Below are positions 36,121-44,771 of a stretch of DNA of 64,000 nt, piece by piece; within the stretch, counting starts at the first letter, position 1, and each line of letters opens with the position of its first letter. The notes beneath the pieces were generated by a model. It was not told where the DNA came from and searched no databases. It worked only from the letters and a program-made list of their open reading frames with translations. Source of the DNA: JAFAXD01 sp963760435 (GTDB taxonomy: Bacteria; Pseudomonadota; Alphaproteobacteria; Rhizobiales; Xanthobacteraceae); the NCBI GenBank assembly GCA_963760435.1, contig CAVXDE010000043.1, positions 186,001 to 250,000 of the forward strand. Reading direction: 5' to 3'. Made by a program: the position numbers and the translations under genes.

Positions 36121-37045
36121 ATGATCATCGATTTCCACACCCACGTGATGCCGCCGCAGATGGCTGCCGAGCCGGTCTGGCGCGGAAAATGTCCCATGAC
36201 CATCGAGAACGTGCTCGATGCGGCCCAAGCCGGCGGTGTTGATCGCACCGTGATCAGCAATCCGGCGCATGAGCTGCGCCATATGGATGCGGACCAGCAG
36301 CTCAAGACCGTGCGCATGATCAATGAGTATCTCGCCTCGCTGACGGTGAAGCACGACAACATCTATATGCTCGCCAGTACGGTTCCGTATGGTGGCGAGC
36401 CGTTTCTCAAGGAGCTGGAGCGGGCCGTGCGCCAGGACGGCGCCAAGGGCGTAATCATCCTCTCGAGTTCTGCCGGGTCACTACCCGGACGACGATGAAG
36501 CACTGCCGTTTTTTCAGCTGCTCACCGAACTTGACATTCCTGTGTTCGTGCATCCGCCCTCGGTTGGCTTCGGCGAGGAGCGGCTCAATATCTATCGGCT
36601 GGCGTCGAGCGTGGGCCGGCCCATGGACGGCGCGCTCGCCATCTCGCGCCTGATCGTGCGCGGCGTGTTCGAGAAGTTCCCGACGCTGAAACTGGTCGCG
36701 AGCCATCTCGGCGGCGGCATCTGCGAAATGATCGGCCGCATGGACTACGCCTACAATTTGCAGGAGGAGGCGTATTTCCTTGGGCCTTACGAGCCGATGC
36801 TGATCAAGCATCCGCCAAGCCACTATCTGAAAATGATGTATCTGGAATCGACCTGTTATCACGCCCCGGCGGCGCGCTGTGCGCTGGAGACGGTCGGCGC
36901 CGATCACTTTGTGTTCGGTACCGATGCCCCGCCGCTGAAGCCGCTGAAGAAAGCCGGCGTGGAGATGATCCGCTCGCTCAAGCTTGCGCCCGCCGACGAG
37001 GCCAAGGTGTTCTGCGAGAATGCGCGCAGGTTGTTGAAGATTTGA
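36121..37045 (+). pseudogene. ACMSD-like amidohydrolase family protein, single-base frameshift
   Basis: About 307 residues if one extra base is removed. N-terminal metal motif IDFHTHVMPP (H-x-H), then VFVHPPSVGFG, VASHLGGGICEM and the late aspartate in FGTDAPPLKP give the complete set of ligands of the amidohydrolase 2 family, whose members include aminocarboxymuconate-semialdehyde decarboxylase and related aromatic-acid decarboxylases. The frame breaks near 36475: removing one G of the GGG in GCCGGGTCAC yields SSSAGHYPDDDEAL and full continuity. A GGGAGG site precedes the ATG. It ends the plus-strand run with the acyl-CoA synthetase, racemase-family enzyme and GST. Confidence 0.83.
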
Positions 37046-37055
37046 GCTTGTTCAG

Positions 37056-37185
37056 ACCTCGTCCTGAGGAGCGGAGCGCGTAGCGCGGAGCGTCTCGAAG
37101 GACGGCCCCAAGCGAGGCCTGAATTTGTGGCCATCCTTCGAGACACACGCGCGCATGCGCGCGCGTGTTCCTCAGGATGAGGGCC
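37056..37185. repeat. 130-nt composite palindrome (CTCGTCCTGAGGAGC / CTCAGGATGAGG)
   Basis: Arms CCTCGTCCTGAGGAGCG and CCTCAGGATGAGGG enclose smaller hairpins including ACACGCGCGCATGCGCGCGCGTGT and CGTCTCGAAGGACGGCC, both described here by their ends. It lies between the convergent amidohydrolase and MFS genes and may serve as terminator. Same family as 14570-14620 and 19031-19179. Confidence 0.75.
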
Positions 37186-37191
37186 GAATAA

Positions 37192-38505
37192 TTAAGCCGT
37201 GGCGAGGGATAGCCGCCGCGGCCGCAGGATCAGCCACAGCGCAATGCTGACGTTGAGCGCGTTCCAGGCGATGCCGTTGAGGAACGCGGCCCGGTAGGAG
37301 CCCGTGTAATCGAAGATCACGCCCGACATCCAGCCGCCGAGGGCCATGCCCAACAGCGTCGCCATCAGGATGATGCCGAGCCGCGTCGCGGCTTCGCGCG
37401 GCGAGAAATATTCGCGCACGATGATGGCGTAGCTCGGCACGATGCCGCCCTGGAACAAACCAAACAACGCTGAGATCACGTAGAGCGAGGTCAGCCCGTC
37501 GAACAACGTGTAGAGCACGAGCGCGACGCCCTGCAGCATCGAGCCGAGCAGCAATGTGCGCAATCCCCCGACCCAATCGGCGATGAAGCCGGACCCGATG
37601 CGACTGACGATGCCGAACCCCATCATCAGCGAGAGCATCTCGGCGCCCCGGGCCACGCCGTAGCCGAGATCGCCGCAATAAGCGACGATATGAACCTGTG
37701 GCATCGACATGGCGACACAGCAGGCGACGCCAGCGATCGAGAGCAAGACCTGCAACGCCGTCGGCGACAGGCCCAAGTTGCCTGCATGCAATAGGGTGCC
37801 GCCGCTACCGTGCGCCAGCGCGACGCGGCGGCCCAGCAGCAGTGCGAGCGGCACCACCGTCGCCAGGCAGAATAGACCGATGCCGATGTGGGTTGCGCGC
37901 CAGCCAGCGGCGGCGATGAAATGGCTGATCACCGGCGGCCAGACCGCACCGGAGAGATAGTTGCCGGCCGAGCAGATGCCGACCGCAATTCCGCGCCAGC
38001 GCTCGAACCAGTGTGACACGTCTGCAATCAATGGACCGAAACCGGCAGACGTGCCGAGCCCGAGTAACCCATAGGCGATAGTGAGCTGCCAGGGCGCGGT
38101 CGTCAGGCCGCCCAGCACGAAGCCGAGGCCCGCAGCCAGCGAACCGAACACCAGGGTAACGCGAATGCCGAATCGATCGGCGAGCCGGCCGGTGACGATC
38201 GACCCCAGTGCGAACCCGACCATCAGCACGGTGTAAGGGAGCGAGGCCTCGCCACGGGTGATGCCGAAATCGGCCTGGATCGCGGGCAGCATAACCACGA
38301 ACGACCACATCCCTACGCCGCCGATGGTGCTGATGAGCGTGCAGATGCCGAGGCGCAGCCAGGAATAGCGGGAATCCGGCGCGTCCGCGGGCTCGCGCGT
38401 TCCCGCGCGTATGTGATCAGATCGAAGCATGGACCCGGCAGTCCTGATGCGCGCCGGAATCCGGCGTCGGCTGGCGAGCAGACCGGAGATCGGCCATGAG
38501 GTCAA
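37192..38505 (-). CDS. MFS transporter (monocarboxylate-porter-like)
   Basis: A 12-helix major facilitator of 437 residues from 38505, or 412 from the internal ATG at 38430 (MLRSDHIRAG); neither start has a strong ribosome site, and the first membrane helix begins with LGICTLISTIGGVGMWSFVV in both. The loop motif GRLADRFGIRVTLV after helix 2 is the MFS signature. The overall pattern matches the oxalate/formate and monocarboxylate porter branch. It may import the carboxylate processed by the nearby catabolic genes. It is convergent with the amidohydrolase gene. Confidence 0.82.
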   Translation of the reverse strand: MTSWPISGLLASRRRIPARIRTAGSMLRSDHIRAGTREPADAPDSRYSWLRLGICTLISTIGGVGMWSFVVMLPAIQADFGITRGEASLPYTVLMVGFALGSIVTGRLADRFGIRVTLVFGSLAAGLGFVLGGLTTAPWQLTIAYGLLGLGTSAGFGPLIADVSHWFERWRGIAVGICSAGNYLSGAVWPPVISHFIAAAGWRATHIGIGLFCLATVVPLALLLGRRVALAHGSGGTLLHAGNLGLSPTALQVLLSIAGVACCVAMSMPQVHIVAYCGDLGYGVARGAEMLSLMMGFGIVSRIGSGFIADWVGGLRTLLLGSMLQGVALVLYTLFDGLTSLYVISALFGLFQGGIVPSYAIIVREYFSPREAATRLGIILMATLLGMALGGWMSGVIFDYTGSYRAAFLNGIAWNALNVSIALWLILRPRRLSLATA

Positions 38506-38538
38506 CCCCAGGGGGCGCGCATAGCGGTATTGCGGGTT

Positions 38539-39006
38539 CTAGAACTCCCAGCCGATCAGATAATCGAGCGAGATCGTGCCGCCGCCGTGGATCAGCACAT
38601 AAAGCGCGCCAACCGCCCAGATCAGCGGATATTCCGCGCCTTGCGTGTTCCAGAACCAGCCGAACTTGCGGTGTTCATAGACCGAGAGTGCGAGCAGGAT
38701 AAATACCGGCACGGCGGCTGGGCGCGTGAACAGACCCAGCGCCAGCATCGGGCCGCCGATCAGCTCGGTGATGATGATGACCGGCCCCCAGATTCGGCCC
38801 GGCCAGTAGCCGCCTTTGTCGAGCACGTCCACCAGCATGGGCAGCGAGTTTATCGGCATGCCGGTATTTGGAAACATGCCGAAATAGGTCCGCAGCCCAT
38901 GCGGCACCAGACAGAGCGCGACGGTGACGCGCAACAGCGCGTCGGCCCACGGCGCCAGCGCGGCGTAAACCTCCGCCAGCTGCGGAAACACAAGAGTCGT
39001 TGTCAT
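38539..39006 (-). CDS. DoxX family membrane protein
   Basis: A 155-residue inner-membrane protein with four predicted helices, including ALLRVTVALCLVPHGLR, GPVIIITELIGGPMLALGLF and PLIWAVGALYVLI, matching the DoxX family (PF07681). Members have been linked to quinone/thiosulfate oxidation and to redox stress complexes, but the function of most is undefined. GGGGGAA precedes the ATG. It lies between the MFS transporter and a small secreted protein, all on the minus strand. Confidence 0.82.
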   Translation of the reverse strand: MTTTLVFPQLAEVYAALAPWADALLRVTVALCLVPHGLRTYFGMFPNTGMPINSLPMLVDVLDKGGYWPGRIWGPVIIITELIGGPMLALGLFTRPAAVPVFILLALSVYEHRKFGWFWNTQGAEYPLIWAVGALYVLIHGGGTISLDYLIGWEF

Positions 39007-39063
39007 GACAATTCCCCCGCGCTGCGCAAATTAGCGCAAGCTACGGGGGCGACAAGGCGGTTC

Positions 39064-39369
39064 TCAGGTCGCGTTCGGTGGGGCGAAGAAGCACTTGCGT
39101 GTGCCGCCCCACGCGCACCGCCAGTAATGGCCATCTGGCGAGGGTTGGGCTTCCTGGTAGGGCACGGTTTCCTTCAGGCTTTTCACCAGATAGCCGGTCT
39201 CGGTGATGCCAACGTCGGCATCGGCCAGCTCGCGGCAATCGCGTTCGCCACAGCACAGATCGCCGGCGGTGTTGCGGAAACGGCCGTCCTGAATCCACTG
39301 CGCCGGACCATGACCTTGGGCAATCGTAAGTGTTGCAAGCAACGTTATGGCAGCAAGAAACCAACGCAT
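39064..39369 (-). CDS. Small cysteine-containing secreted protein
   Basis: A 101-residue protein with a clear signal peptide (FLAAITLLATLTIAQG, cleavage near AQG-HG). The mature part has five cysteines in DLCCGERDC, YWRCAWGG and RKCFFAPP, so disulfides or metal binding in the periplasm are likely. CGGAGGT precedes the ATG. Similar proteins occur across bradyrhizobia as hypotheticals. I know no function for it. Confidence 0.65.
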   Translation of the reverse strand: MRWFLAAITLLATLTIAQGHGPAQWIQDGRFRNTAGDLCCGERDCRELADADVGITETGYLVKSLKETVPYQEAQPSPDGHYWRCAWGGTRKCFFAPPNAT

Positions 39370-39431
39370 GGGAACCTCCGAGCCACAAACGGCAACGAAG
39401 GCAAGTTGGTTCCTGCTCAGCAGCTAAACAG

Positions 39432-40274
39432 TCAGGTGATGCCGTTGCGCGCCAGGAACTCGACAAATATTGCTGCTTGCTCGGCCTCGCGAGTCGCCCA
39501 GTCCTCCGGAGGAAACAAATCGATGTCGAGATCGCCGGGCCATAGGTCATGCAGCTCGCTACCCGGTATCATGCGATGGGCGGCGTTGCCGGTGACATGC
39601 GAGTGAGTTTTGTCGTTGCCGGGAATGACGCAGGTCGGCACTTTGATGGAATTGAGTTGTTGCTCGGTGACGCCGATGACCGGCAGGTCGGCGCTGGCCA
39701 CGAAATGCGACCGCCAGCGCGTCATCACATCGACGAATTGCTTCGGATCCATTCCCAGCAGGCGCTCGCGGTTCTTCGGATTTGCCTTTATGCGCTCGGC
39801 AAAATGCTCGCTGTCGGCGACGGCCTGCATGCCGCCGTTGCGGACGAGCTCGATATATTGATCATAATACTGATAGGCGAGGCGCTTGGCGGCGAATGGG
39901 CCGCCAGTGATCCGATACAGCAACAATGCGCGCACCGCATCCGGATATTTGAGCGCGAACAGCAGGGCGAGCCTGCCACCTGATGATCCGCCGCTGAGCA
40001 CCGCGGGCATACCGTCGAGTTGCTGCAGCAGCGCATGCAGATCGTCGGCCCAGATCTCATACTCGGAGCGGCTGCCGTCGAAAGCGACGTCCGAGACGCC
40101 GCAATTGCGCCGGTCATGAATGAGCACCCGGTAACTGGCGCGGGCCAGGCGTTCCGCCAACGTGCGCACGTTGCCCATCTCGCGCCGTCCGCCCGGCGAC
40201 AGCGCGATGAACGGACCACACTCGCCCAGGACCTCGTAGTTGATATTGACCCCATTGATCTGCGTGACCGGCAT
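39432..40274 (-). CDS. Alpha/beta hydrolase
   Basis: A 280-residue cytoplasmic hydrolase with the alpha/beta fold. The oxyanion region is ALSPGGRREMGN, the nucleophile elbow is SGGSSGGRLAL (G-S-S-G-G), and the later region VPTCVIPGNDKTH supplies the probable acid residue, with HRMIPGSELHDL near the C-terminus for the catalytic histidine. Such enzymes hydrolyse esters or C-C bonds in catabolic routes. It lies 93 bases downstream of the FAH-family gene at 40368 on the same strand and may belong to its operon. The substrate is unknown. Confidence 0.82.
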   Translation of the reverse strand: MPVTQINGVNINYEVLGECGPFIALSPGGRREMGNVRTLAERLARASYRVLIHDRRNCGVSDVAFDGSRSEYEIWADDLHALLQQLDGMPAVLSGGSSGGRLALLFALKYPDAVRALLLYRITGGPFAAKRLAYQYYDQYIELVRNGGMQAVADSEHFAERIKANPKNRERLLGMDPKQFVDVMTRWRSHFVASADLPVIGVTEQQLNSIKVPTCVIPGNDKTHSHVTGNAAHRMIPGSELHDLWPGDLDIDLFPPEDWATREAEQAAIFVEFLARNGIT

Positions 40275-40367
40275 CCGGCGCCCCTGATTTACCTGGTATG
40301 TGATTTTGCCATGAGTTCACTGAACTGTACTGAGTGTGTGACCATCGCCATGCCCATGACCTGTGCC

Positions 40368-41309
40368 TCACCGCGTTTCGCGCACCAATGGTCCGGTCGC
40401 CTTGTCGACCGCGAAATTCGACCACGGCGTCTTGCTGGCCACCACTCGGTTGCGCAGCACCCCGATCCCCTCCACCTCGAGCTCGACCACGTCGCCGGCG
40501 CGGATCACCTTGTCGCCCGCAAAGGTGCCGAGCGAGATGATGTCGCCGGCCTGCATCGGCGTGTAGTCGGAGCAATAGGCCAGCACCTCGAACGGATTGA
40601 AGATCATCTGTTTGGAGTTGCCGCTGCGCGTCACTTTGCCGTTGATGCGCACGCTCATGTTGAGATTGCGCGGGTCACCCAGTTCCTTGGCGGTTACCAC
40701 CCACGGGCCCATCGGGCAGAACGTCGCGAAGTTCTTGGCGTACGAATAGGGCTGGCCCATCTTGAGCCGCTCGCGCTGGCGATCGCGCGCCGATACGTCG
40801 TTGCAGATCGTGTAGCCAAAGATGTAATCGGGCGCCTGATGCGGCCGGATATGACGGCAGTCGCGTCCGACCACGAGCGCCAGCTCGTGCTCCTCATCGA
40901 CGTGCTGTGGAAAGGGCGGCAGCTCGATCTCGCCCTCGTGCGGCACGAGGTTGCTCGCGTATTTCTCGAAGACGATCGGCTCGTTGTAGAAGGCGAGGTT
41001 GGTCTCGTCGATGTGCTCCTGATAGTTCAAGGCGAGCGCCAGGATTTTGGGCGGCGCCAAGACCGGCGGCAAAAATTTCGGTTCGCGCACCAGATGTCTG
41101 TCGAGCTGCTTATCGCTACGCAGGCGAGCGATGCTCGCTTGCGCGACGGTGTCGATATCGAGGCCCGACTGGATGATTCCAAGCAGCGAACCCGCGGCAT
41201 GAATTTCGGGATTGGTGGCCTGGAGCGCGGCGGTGAGGTCGACAATGCCCTCGGGCACGACCGCGCCGACGTGGGCGCCGCCGTCCTTGGCGAATGACAG
41301 GAGCTTCAT
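40368..41309 (-). CDS. Fumarylacetoacetate hydrolase family protein
   Basis: A 313-residue FAH-family (PF01557) enzyme, starting MKLLSFAKDGG at the ATG at 41309. Active-site marks are ALALNYQEHIDE, metal-binding VDEEHELALVVGRD (E-x-E), GYTICNDVSARDRQ with the usual aspartate, and AGDIISLGTFAGDK. It is the canonical form of the family, unlike the Asp-to-Glu variant at 31316. The frame stays open upstream to 41855, but that part is not protein-like. It probably hydrolyses an acylpyruvate or decarboxylates a 2-oxo acid arising from ring cleavage. It is divergent from the TonB/TolA-like gene. Confidence 0.87.
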   Translation of the reverse strand: MKLLSFAKDGGAHVGAVVPEGIVDLTAALQATNPEIHAAGSLLGIIQSGLDIDTVAQASIARLRSDKQLDRHLVREPKFLPPVLAPPKILALALNYQEHIDETNLAFYNEPIVFEKYASNLVPHEGEIELPPFPQHVDEEHELALVVGRDCRHIRPHQAPDYIFGYTICNDVSARDRQRERLKMGQPYSYAKNFATFCPMGPWVVTAKELGDPRNLNMSVRINGKVTRSGNSKQMIFNPFEVLAYCSDYTPMQAGDIISLGTFAGDKVIRAGDVVELEVEGIGVLRNRVVASKTPWSNFAVDKATGPLVRETR

Positions 41310-41423
41310 GGGGTTTCCGGTGGTTTTGCGGTTTTGTGTGGAGAGACCCTTATAACAGACCGCGCCTGAGGGGGGACAGGGCGACTGTCGTTTGCATTCT
41401 GTCGGCTGTGCTACAACCCGGAC

Positions 41424-42311
41424 ATGGAGAATTCGGCGAATATCATGCGGCTGGCCCTGATCATTTCGATCATCGGGCATGTGCTGCTCATGCTGTTCTC
41501 CGATCGCGATTTGCGGCCGACGGCGAGCGGCGAGGTCATGCAGGTGGACCTCGTCCCCGCCAACGAAGCGCCCCCAGGGATGACCGAAGCCAAGGCGGAC
41601 GACCAGGCGCAAGCCAAGGCAGAGAAACCGGTCGCCAAGCCGGATCCAAAATCGGAGCAGCCAACGTCCGCGGAAAAGTCGGAGAAACCCGCGGCCCAGG
41701 AGAAGCAGGTCACCTCCCCGGCCAAACCCGCCGCTCCAGCGCAGCCGCCGCCTTCGCCGGCCAAGGCGGTGCAACCAAGTCTCGCGACGGACCTTGCCCG
41801 GCAGATGCTGCAGCCGCAGTCGCAGCCTCCCCAGCCTCAGTTGGCGCAGCCGCAAAGCACGCCAACGCCGACCTCGGGTGTTGCGTCGTTGCCGCAGGGA
41901 CCGACGGGGCCGGGTAGCGTGCCGGCCGACATGAAGCGCCTCGCCGACGCGCTGTCATTGCCGGTCGAAGAGACGGGCGAAGGCGGCACGGCCCGCGAGC
42001 GCATGGCGAAGTTCACGGAAGGCGTGAAGGAGTTCAAGGAGCAGGTTCGCCGGTGCTTCAAGCTGCCGTCCGGGCTCGCCGCCGGTCAGCAGCTGCAGAT
42101 GGTGATCCGCATTTCGCTCGCGCCGAGTGGGGCTTTGGTTCGCGACCCCGAAATGGTGGCGGCGAAGATGAGCCCGCTCGGGCCGGCCTTGCGTGACAGC
42201 GCGGTCGCCGCCGTGCGGCAATGCGCGCCTTACAAATTGCCGGCAGACAAATATCAGAACTGGAAAGTGCTCGATATCGACTTCTCACCCGACCAGATGA
42301 TGGGTAGTTAG
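41424..42311 (+). CDS. TonB/TolA-like energy transducer with C-terminal TonB-type domain
   Basis: A 295-residue protein with one N-terminal membrane helix (LALIISIIGHVLLML), a long proline/lysine/alanine/glutamine-rich linker (residues ~40-170) able to span the periplasm, and a C-terminal folded domain (KEQVRRCFKLPSG, MVIRISLAPSGAL, AVRQCAPYKLP) like the TonB/TolA C-terminus. This transmits proton-motive energy from an ExbBD/TolQR motor to the outer membrane. No exbBD, tolQR or tolB is nearby, so the motor lies elsewhere. It is divergent from the FAH gene and directly upstream of pobA; a functional link with that gene is doubtful. Confidence 0.8.
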   Translation: MENSANIMRLALIISIIGHVLLMLFSDRDLRPTASGEVMQVDLVPANEAPPGMTEAKADDQAQAKAEKPVAKPDPKSEQPTSAEKSEKPAAQEKQVTSPAKPAAPAQPPPSPAKAVQPSLATDLARQMLQPQSQPPQPQLAQPQSTPTPTSGVASLPQGPTGPGSVPADMKRLADALSLPVEETGEGGTARERMAKFTEGVKEFKEQVRRCFKLPSGLAAGQQLQMVIRISLAPSGALVRDPEMVAAKMSPLGPALRDSAVAAVRQCAPYKLPADKYQNWKVLDIDFSPDQMMGS

Positions 42312-42352
42312 TTGCCGGATCGCGTACCGAGCGAGTGACGAACGGCGGACAC

Positions 42353-43525
42353 ATGCGGACACAGGTTGGAATCATCGGGGCCGGGCCGGCCGGTCTCTTT
42401 CTCGCGCTGCTGCTGGCCCGTGAGGGCATCGAGAGCGTCATCCTCGAGGCGCGCAGCCGCGAGTACGTCGAGGGGCGCGTGCGCGCCGGCGTGCTCGAAC
42501 AGGGCACCGTCGATCTCATGCATCAACTCGGCGTCGGCGATCGTCTGATGCGGGAAAGCATGACCGATCGTATCCTCGACATCCGCTTCGAAGGCCGGCT
42601 CATTCACATGGATATGCCGGAGCTCGTCAACGGCCGCGAGGTGCGCATCTACGGCCAGCAGGAGGTGGTGAAGGATTTGATTGCGGCGCGGCTCGCGGCG
42701 GGAGGCGAGCTGTTGTTTGAAGCGGAGGCGACTACACTCGAAGACGTCGCCGGACCGCGCCCCGTCATTCGGTTTCACCACAAGGGCGAAGAGCATCGCC
42801 TCGAGTGCGACGTCATCGCCGGTTGTGACGGTTTCCACGGGATAGCTCGCCCGGCCATCCCGGCGGACGCACTCACCATCTACGATCATATTTTTCCGTT
42901 CGGCTGGCTCGGCATTCTGTCGGAATCGCCGCCGCTCGCCGACATGACGTATGCCAACCACGCGCGCGGCTATGCGCTCGCCAGCCGCCGTTCCCCGCGC
43001 ATCGCGCGCCTCTATTTGCAGTGCACGCCCGATGAGGACCTGGCGCTGTGGCCGGACGCGCGCATCTGGGAGGAACTGCATATCCGGCTCAACGCCGACA
43101 CCTCGGAACTCGCCGAAGGGCGCATCTTCCAGAAAGGCGTGACGCCGGTGCGCTCGTTCGTGGCCGCGCCGATGCAGTATGGCCGCCTGTTTCTCGCCGG
43201 TGATGCGGCGCATATCGTGCCGCCGACAGGGGCGAAGGGTCTCAACCTGGCTGCTGCCGACGTGCGCGTCCTGGCCCGCGGGCTCGTGCCGTTCCTGCGC
43301 AAGAACGACGCCTCCCTGCTCGAGCGGTATTCACAAACCTGTCTTCGGCGGGTGTGGAAGACGGTGCGGTTCTCCAACTACATGACGACGCTGTTGCACC
43401 GGTTCCCGACGCATACGCCGTTCGAGCGGCAGATCCAGCTTGCCGAGCTTGATTACATTGCCGGCTCGCGCGCGGCGCAGACCGCGGTAGTCGAGAACTA
43501 TGTCGGGCTACCGATGGAAGAGTGA
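42353..43525 (+). CDS. pobA: 4-hydroxybenzoate 3-monooxygenase
   Basis: A 390-residue FAD enzyme that hydroxylates 4-hydroxybenzoate to protocatechuate with NADPH and oxygen. The dinucleotide fold is VGIIGAGPAGLFLALLL, then RVRAGVLEQGTVDLM, which is highly characteristic of PobA, CDVIAGCDGFHGIAR, and LFLAGDAAHIVPPTGAKGLN. The length matches the 394-residue Pseudomonas enzyme. I start it at the ATG at 42353; an upstream in-frame GTG at 42335 is possible. Neither a pobR regulator nor protocatechuate dioxygenase genes are in the window, so the next steps of the pathway are encoded elsewhere. Confidence 0.93.
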   Translation: MRTQVGIIGAGPAGLFLALLLAREGIESVILEARSREYVEGRVRAGVLEQGTVDLMHQLGVGDRLMRESMTDRILDIRFEGRLIHMDMPELVNGREVRIYGQQEVVKDLIAARLAAGGELLFEAEATTLEDVAGPRPVIRFHHKGEEHRLECDVIAGCDGFHGIARPAIPADALTIYDHIFPFGWLGILSESPPLADMTYANHARGYALASRRSPRIARLYLQCTPDEDLALWPDARIWEELHIRLNADTSELAEGRIFQKGVTPVRSFVAAPMQYGRLFLAGDAAHIVPPTGAKGLNLAAADVRVLARGLVPFLRKNDASLLERYSQTCLRRVWKTVRFSNYMTTLLHRFPTHTPFERQIQLAELDYIAGSRAAQTAVVENYVGLPMEE

Positions 43526-43592
43526 ACCCCTTTATTTCCGGGGATCATCGTCCTACCTTCACACCGTAGCTCGCATCCGATGGGGCCATGCC

Positions 43593-43853
43593 GTGATCGT
43601 AGACCATTCCGCTCAGGAACGGGCTGAACCGACATTCGGCGAGCTCTCGTTCCGCTGTCCGGTCAATGAACGCACGGTGAGCACCGGGATCTACACCGAT
43701 GCGGCGTCGCTCATGCGCTTGCAGTTGATCGATATTCGGGTGCGCTGCCCGCATTGCGGCGATGTGCACACGATCCGGGTCGCCGACACCTTCGTGTCGC
43801 AGACGATCATCGGCCGCTATCGGCCGAACCTGTCGCTGGTTTCTTCGCGATAA
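43593..43853 (+). CDS. Small zinc-ribbon-like protein
   Basis: An 86-residue protein, from a GTG at 43593 preceded by GGGG, with cysteines in SFRCPVNERT and VRCPHCGDVH, about 40 residues apart. This is consistent with a one-zinc ribbon. Similar short proteins are frequent hypotheticals in Bradyrhizobium. An earlier in-frame start at 43500 would overlap pobA and looks unlike protein. It is convergent with the IF-1 gene. The function is unknown; nucleic-acid or protein binding is a guess. Confidence 0.6.
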   Translation: MIVDHSAQERAEPTFGELSFRCPVNERTVSTGIYTDAASLMRLQLIDIRVRCPHCGDVHTIRVADTFVSQTIIGRYRPNLSLVSSR

Positions 43854-43866
43854 GGGCGACGGCCGC

Positions 43867-44139
43867 TCAGCGGCGTCGGAACTGCGGCCGTGCCGGAGCG
43901 GTACGCGGCGCCGCGCGTTCGTCCTTGTGACGGAAAATCACCCGGCCCTTTTCCAGGTCGTAGGGCGACATCTCCACAGTGACGCGATCGCCGGCCAATG
44001 TTTTGATCCGGTTCTTCTTCATGCGCCCGGCCGCGTAGGCGATGATCTCGTGTCCGTTGTCGAGCTTCACGCGGAAGCGCGTGTCGGGGAGGATTTCCGT
44101 CACCAGACCTTCAAGCTCGATCAGTTCTTCTTTCGCCAT
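43867..44139 (-). CDS. infA: Translation initiation factor IF-1 (extended form)
   Basis: A 90-residue OB-fold protein that matches IF-1: start MAKEELIELEGLVTEILP, then FRVKLDNGHEIIAYAAGRM, KKNRIKTLAGDRVTVEMSPYD and GRVIFRHK. Ordinary IF-1 has about 72 residues, and this one adds a basic tail (APRTAPARPQFRRR). It is probably a second IF-1 paralogue of the type found in several Rhizobiales rather than the main factor, as judged from memory. GAGGTG precedes the ATG. It lies 122 bases downstream of a cold-shock protein gene on the same strand, so both may respond to cold. Confidence 0.88.
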   Translation of the reverse strand: MAKEELIELEGLVTEILPDTRFRVKLDNGHEIIAYAAGRMKKNRIKTLAGDRVTVEMSPYDLEKGRVIFRHKDERAAPRTAPARPQFRRR

Positions 44140-44261
44140 GCACACCTCATGCTGATGCCGATCCGGTCGGCGTAGCGCCGGCCGGGACTTTCACACATTA
44201 TAGCATTCAGAACGCTTCCGGGTCAGCAGCCGGCGATGGCCGGGCCAACACGGGCGGGCCA

Positions 44262-44471
44262 TCACTGCGCCGAAATGCGGCTGACGGCGAGCTTGCCGGA
44301 GCGCGGGTCGGTCTGCACGTCGAAGGTCACCTTCTGACCTTCATGCAGGTCGGTGAGGCCGGCGCGCTGCAGCGCGGTGGCGTGCACGAACACGTCCTTG
44401 CTGCCGTCGTCGGGCGCGATGAACCCGTAACCCTTGCTGCCATTGTAAAACTTCACTGTTCCAGTCGTCAT
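44262..44471 (-). CDS. Cold-shock protein (CspA family)
   Basis: A 69-residue single-stranded nucleic-acid-binding protein of the CspA family. RNP1 is GYGFIAP and RNP2 is DVFVHATAL; the start GTVKFYNGSKGYGF is classical. It acts as an RNA chaperone in the cytoplasm. AAGGA precedes the ATG, and about 300 gene-free bases lie upstream, room for the long 5' leader typical of csp genes. The IF-1-like gene follows on the same strand. Confidence 0.95.
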   Translation of the reverse strand: MTTGTVKFYNGSKGYGFIAPDDGSKDVFVHATALQRAGLTDLHEGQKVTFDVQTDPRSGKLAVSRISAQ

Positions 44472-44771
44472 AATCGTCCTTCCACTGACAGATGCACGTG
44501 GGGCGGCGCAGGCTCGCGCCTCACTCCCGGTTCGTCGAATTTGGAGAGAGTCTGAAACGTGCGCCTGCCAGTGCGAGGCGAAGCGGCCCAGGTAGTCCGG
44601 CCAAATCGATGCGGTAATTTAATTGCTCGCCGAGGCTATTGCAAGCCGCGGTGGTTGTAGCCGCAAAGCGCGCCATGGCTCAACAAATTCACGAGGTGAT
44701 TCGCGGTCCGGGTACCGATATTGTCGTTTCTCTGCGTTGTCACACATAAAATGCGCAGCTAACAGGCATCC
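44472..44771. other. Gene-free gap between csp and ABC exporter genes
   Basis: Exactly 300 bases between divergent genes. It must hold both promoters and the probable csp leader. I see no open frame with coding character, no clear inverted repeat and no RNA gene in it. Confidence 0.5.
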
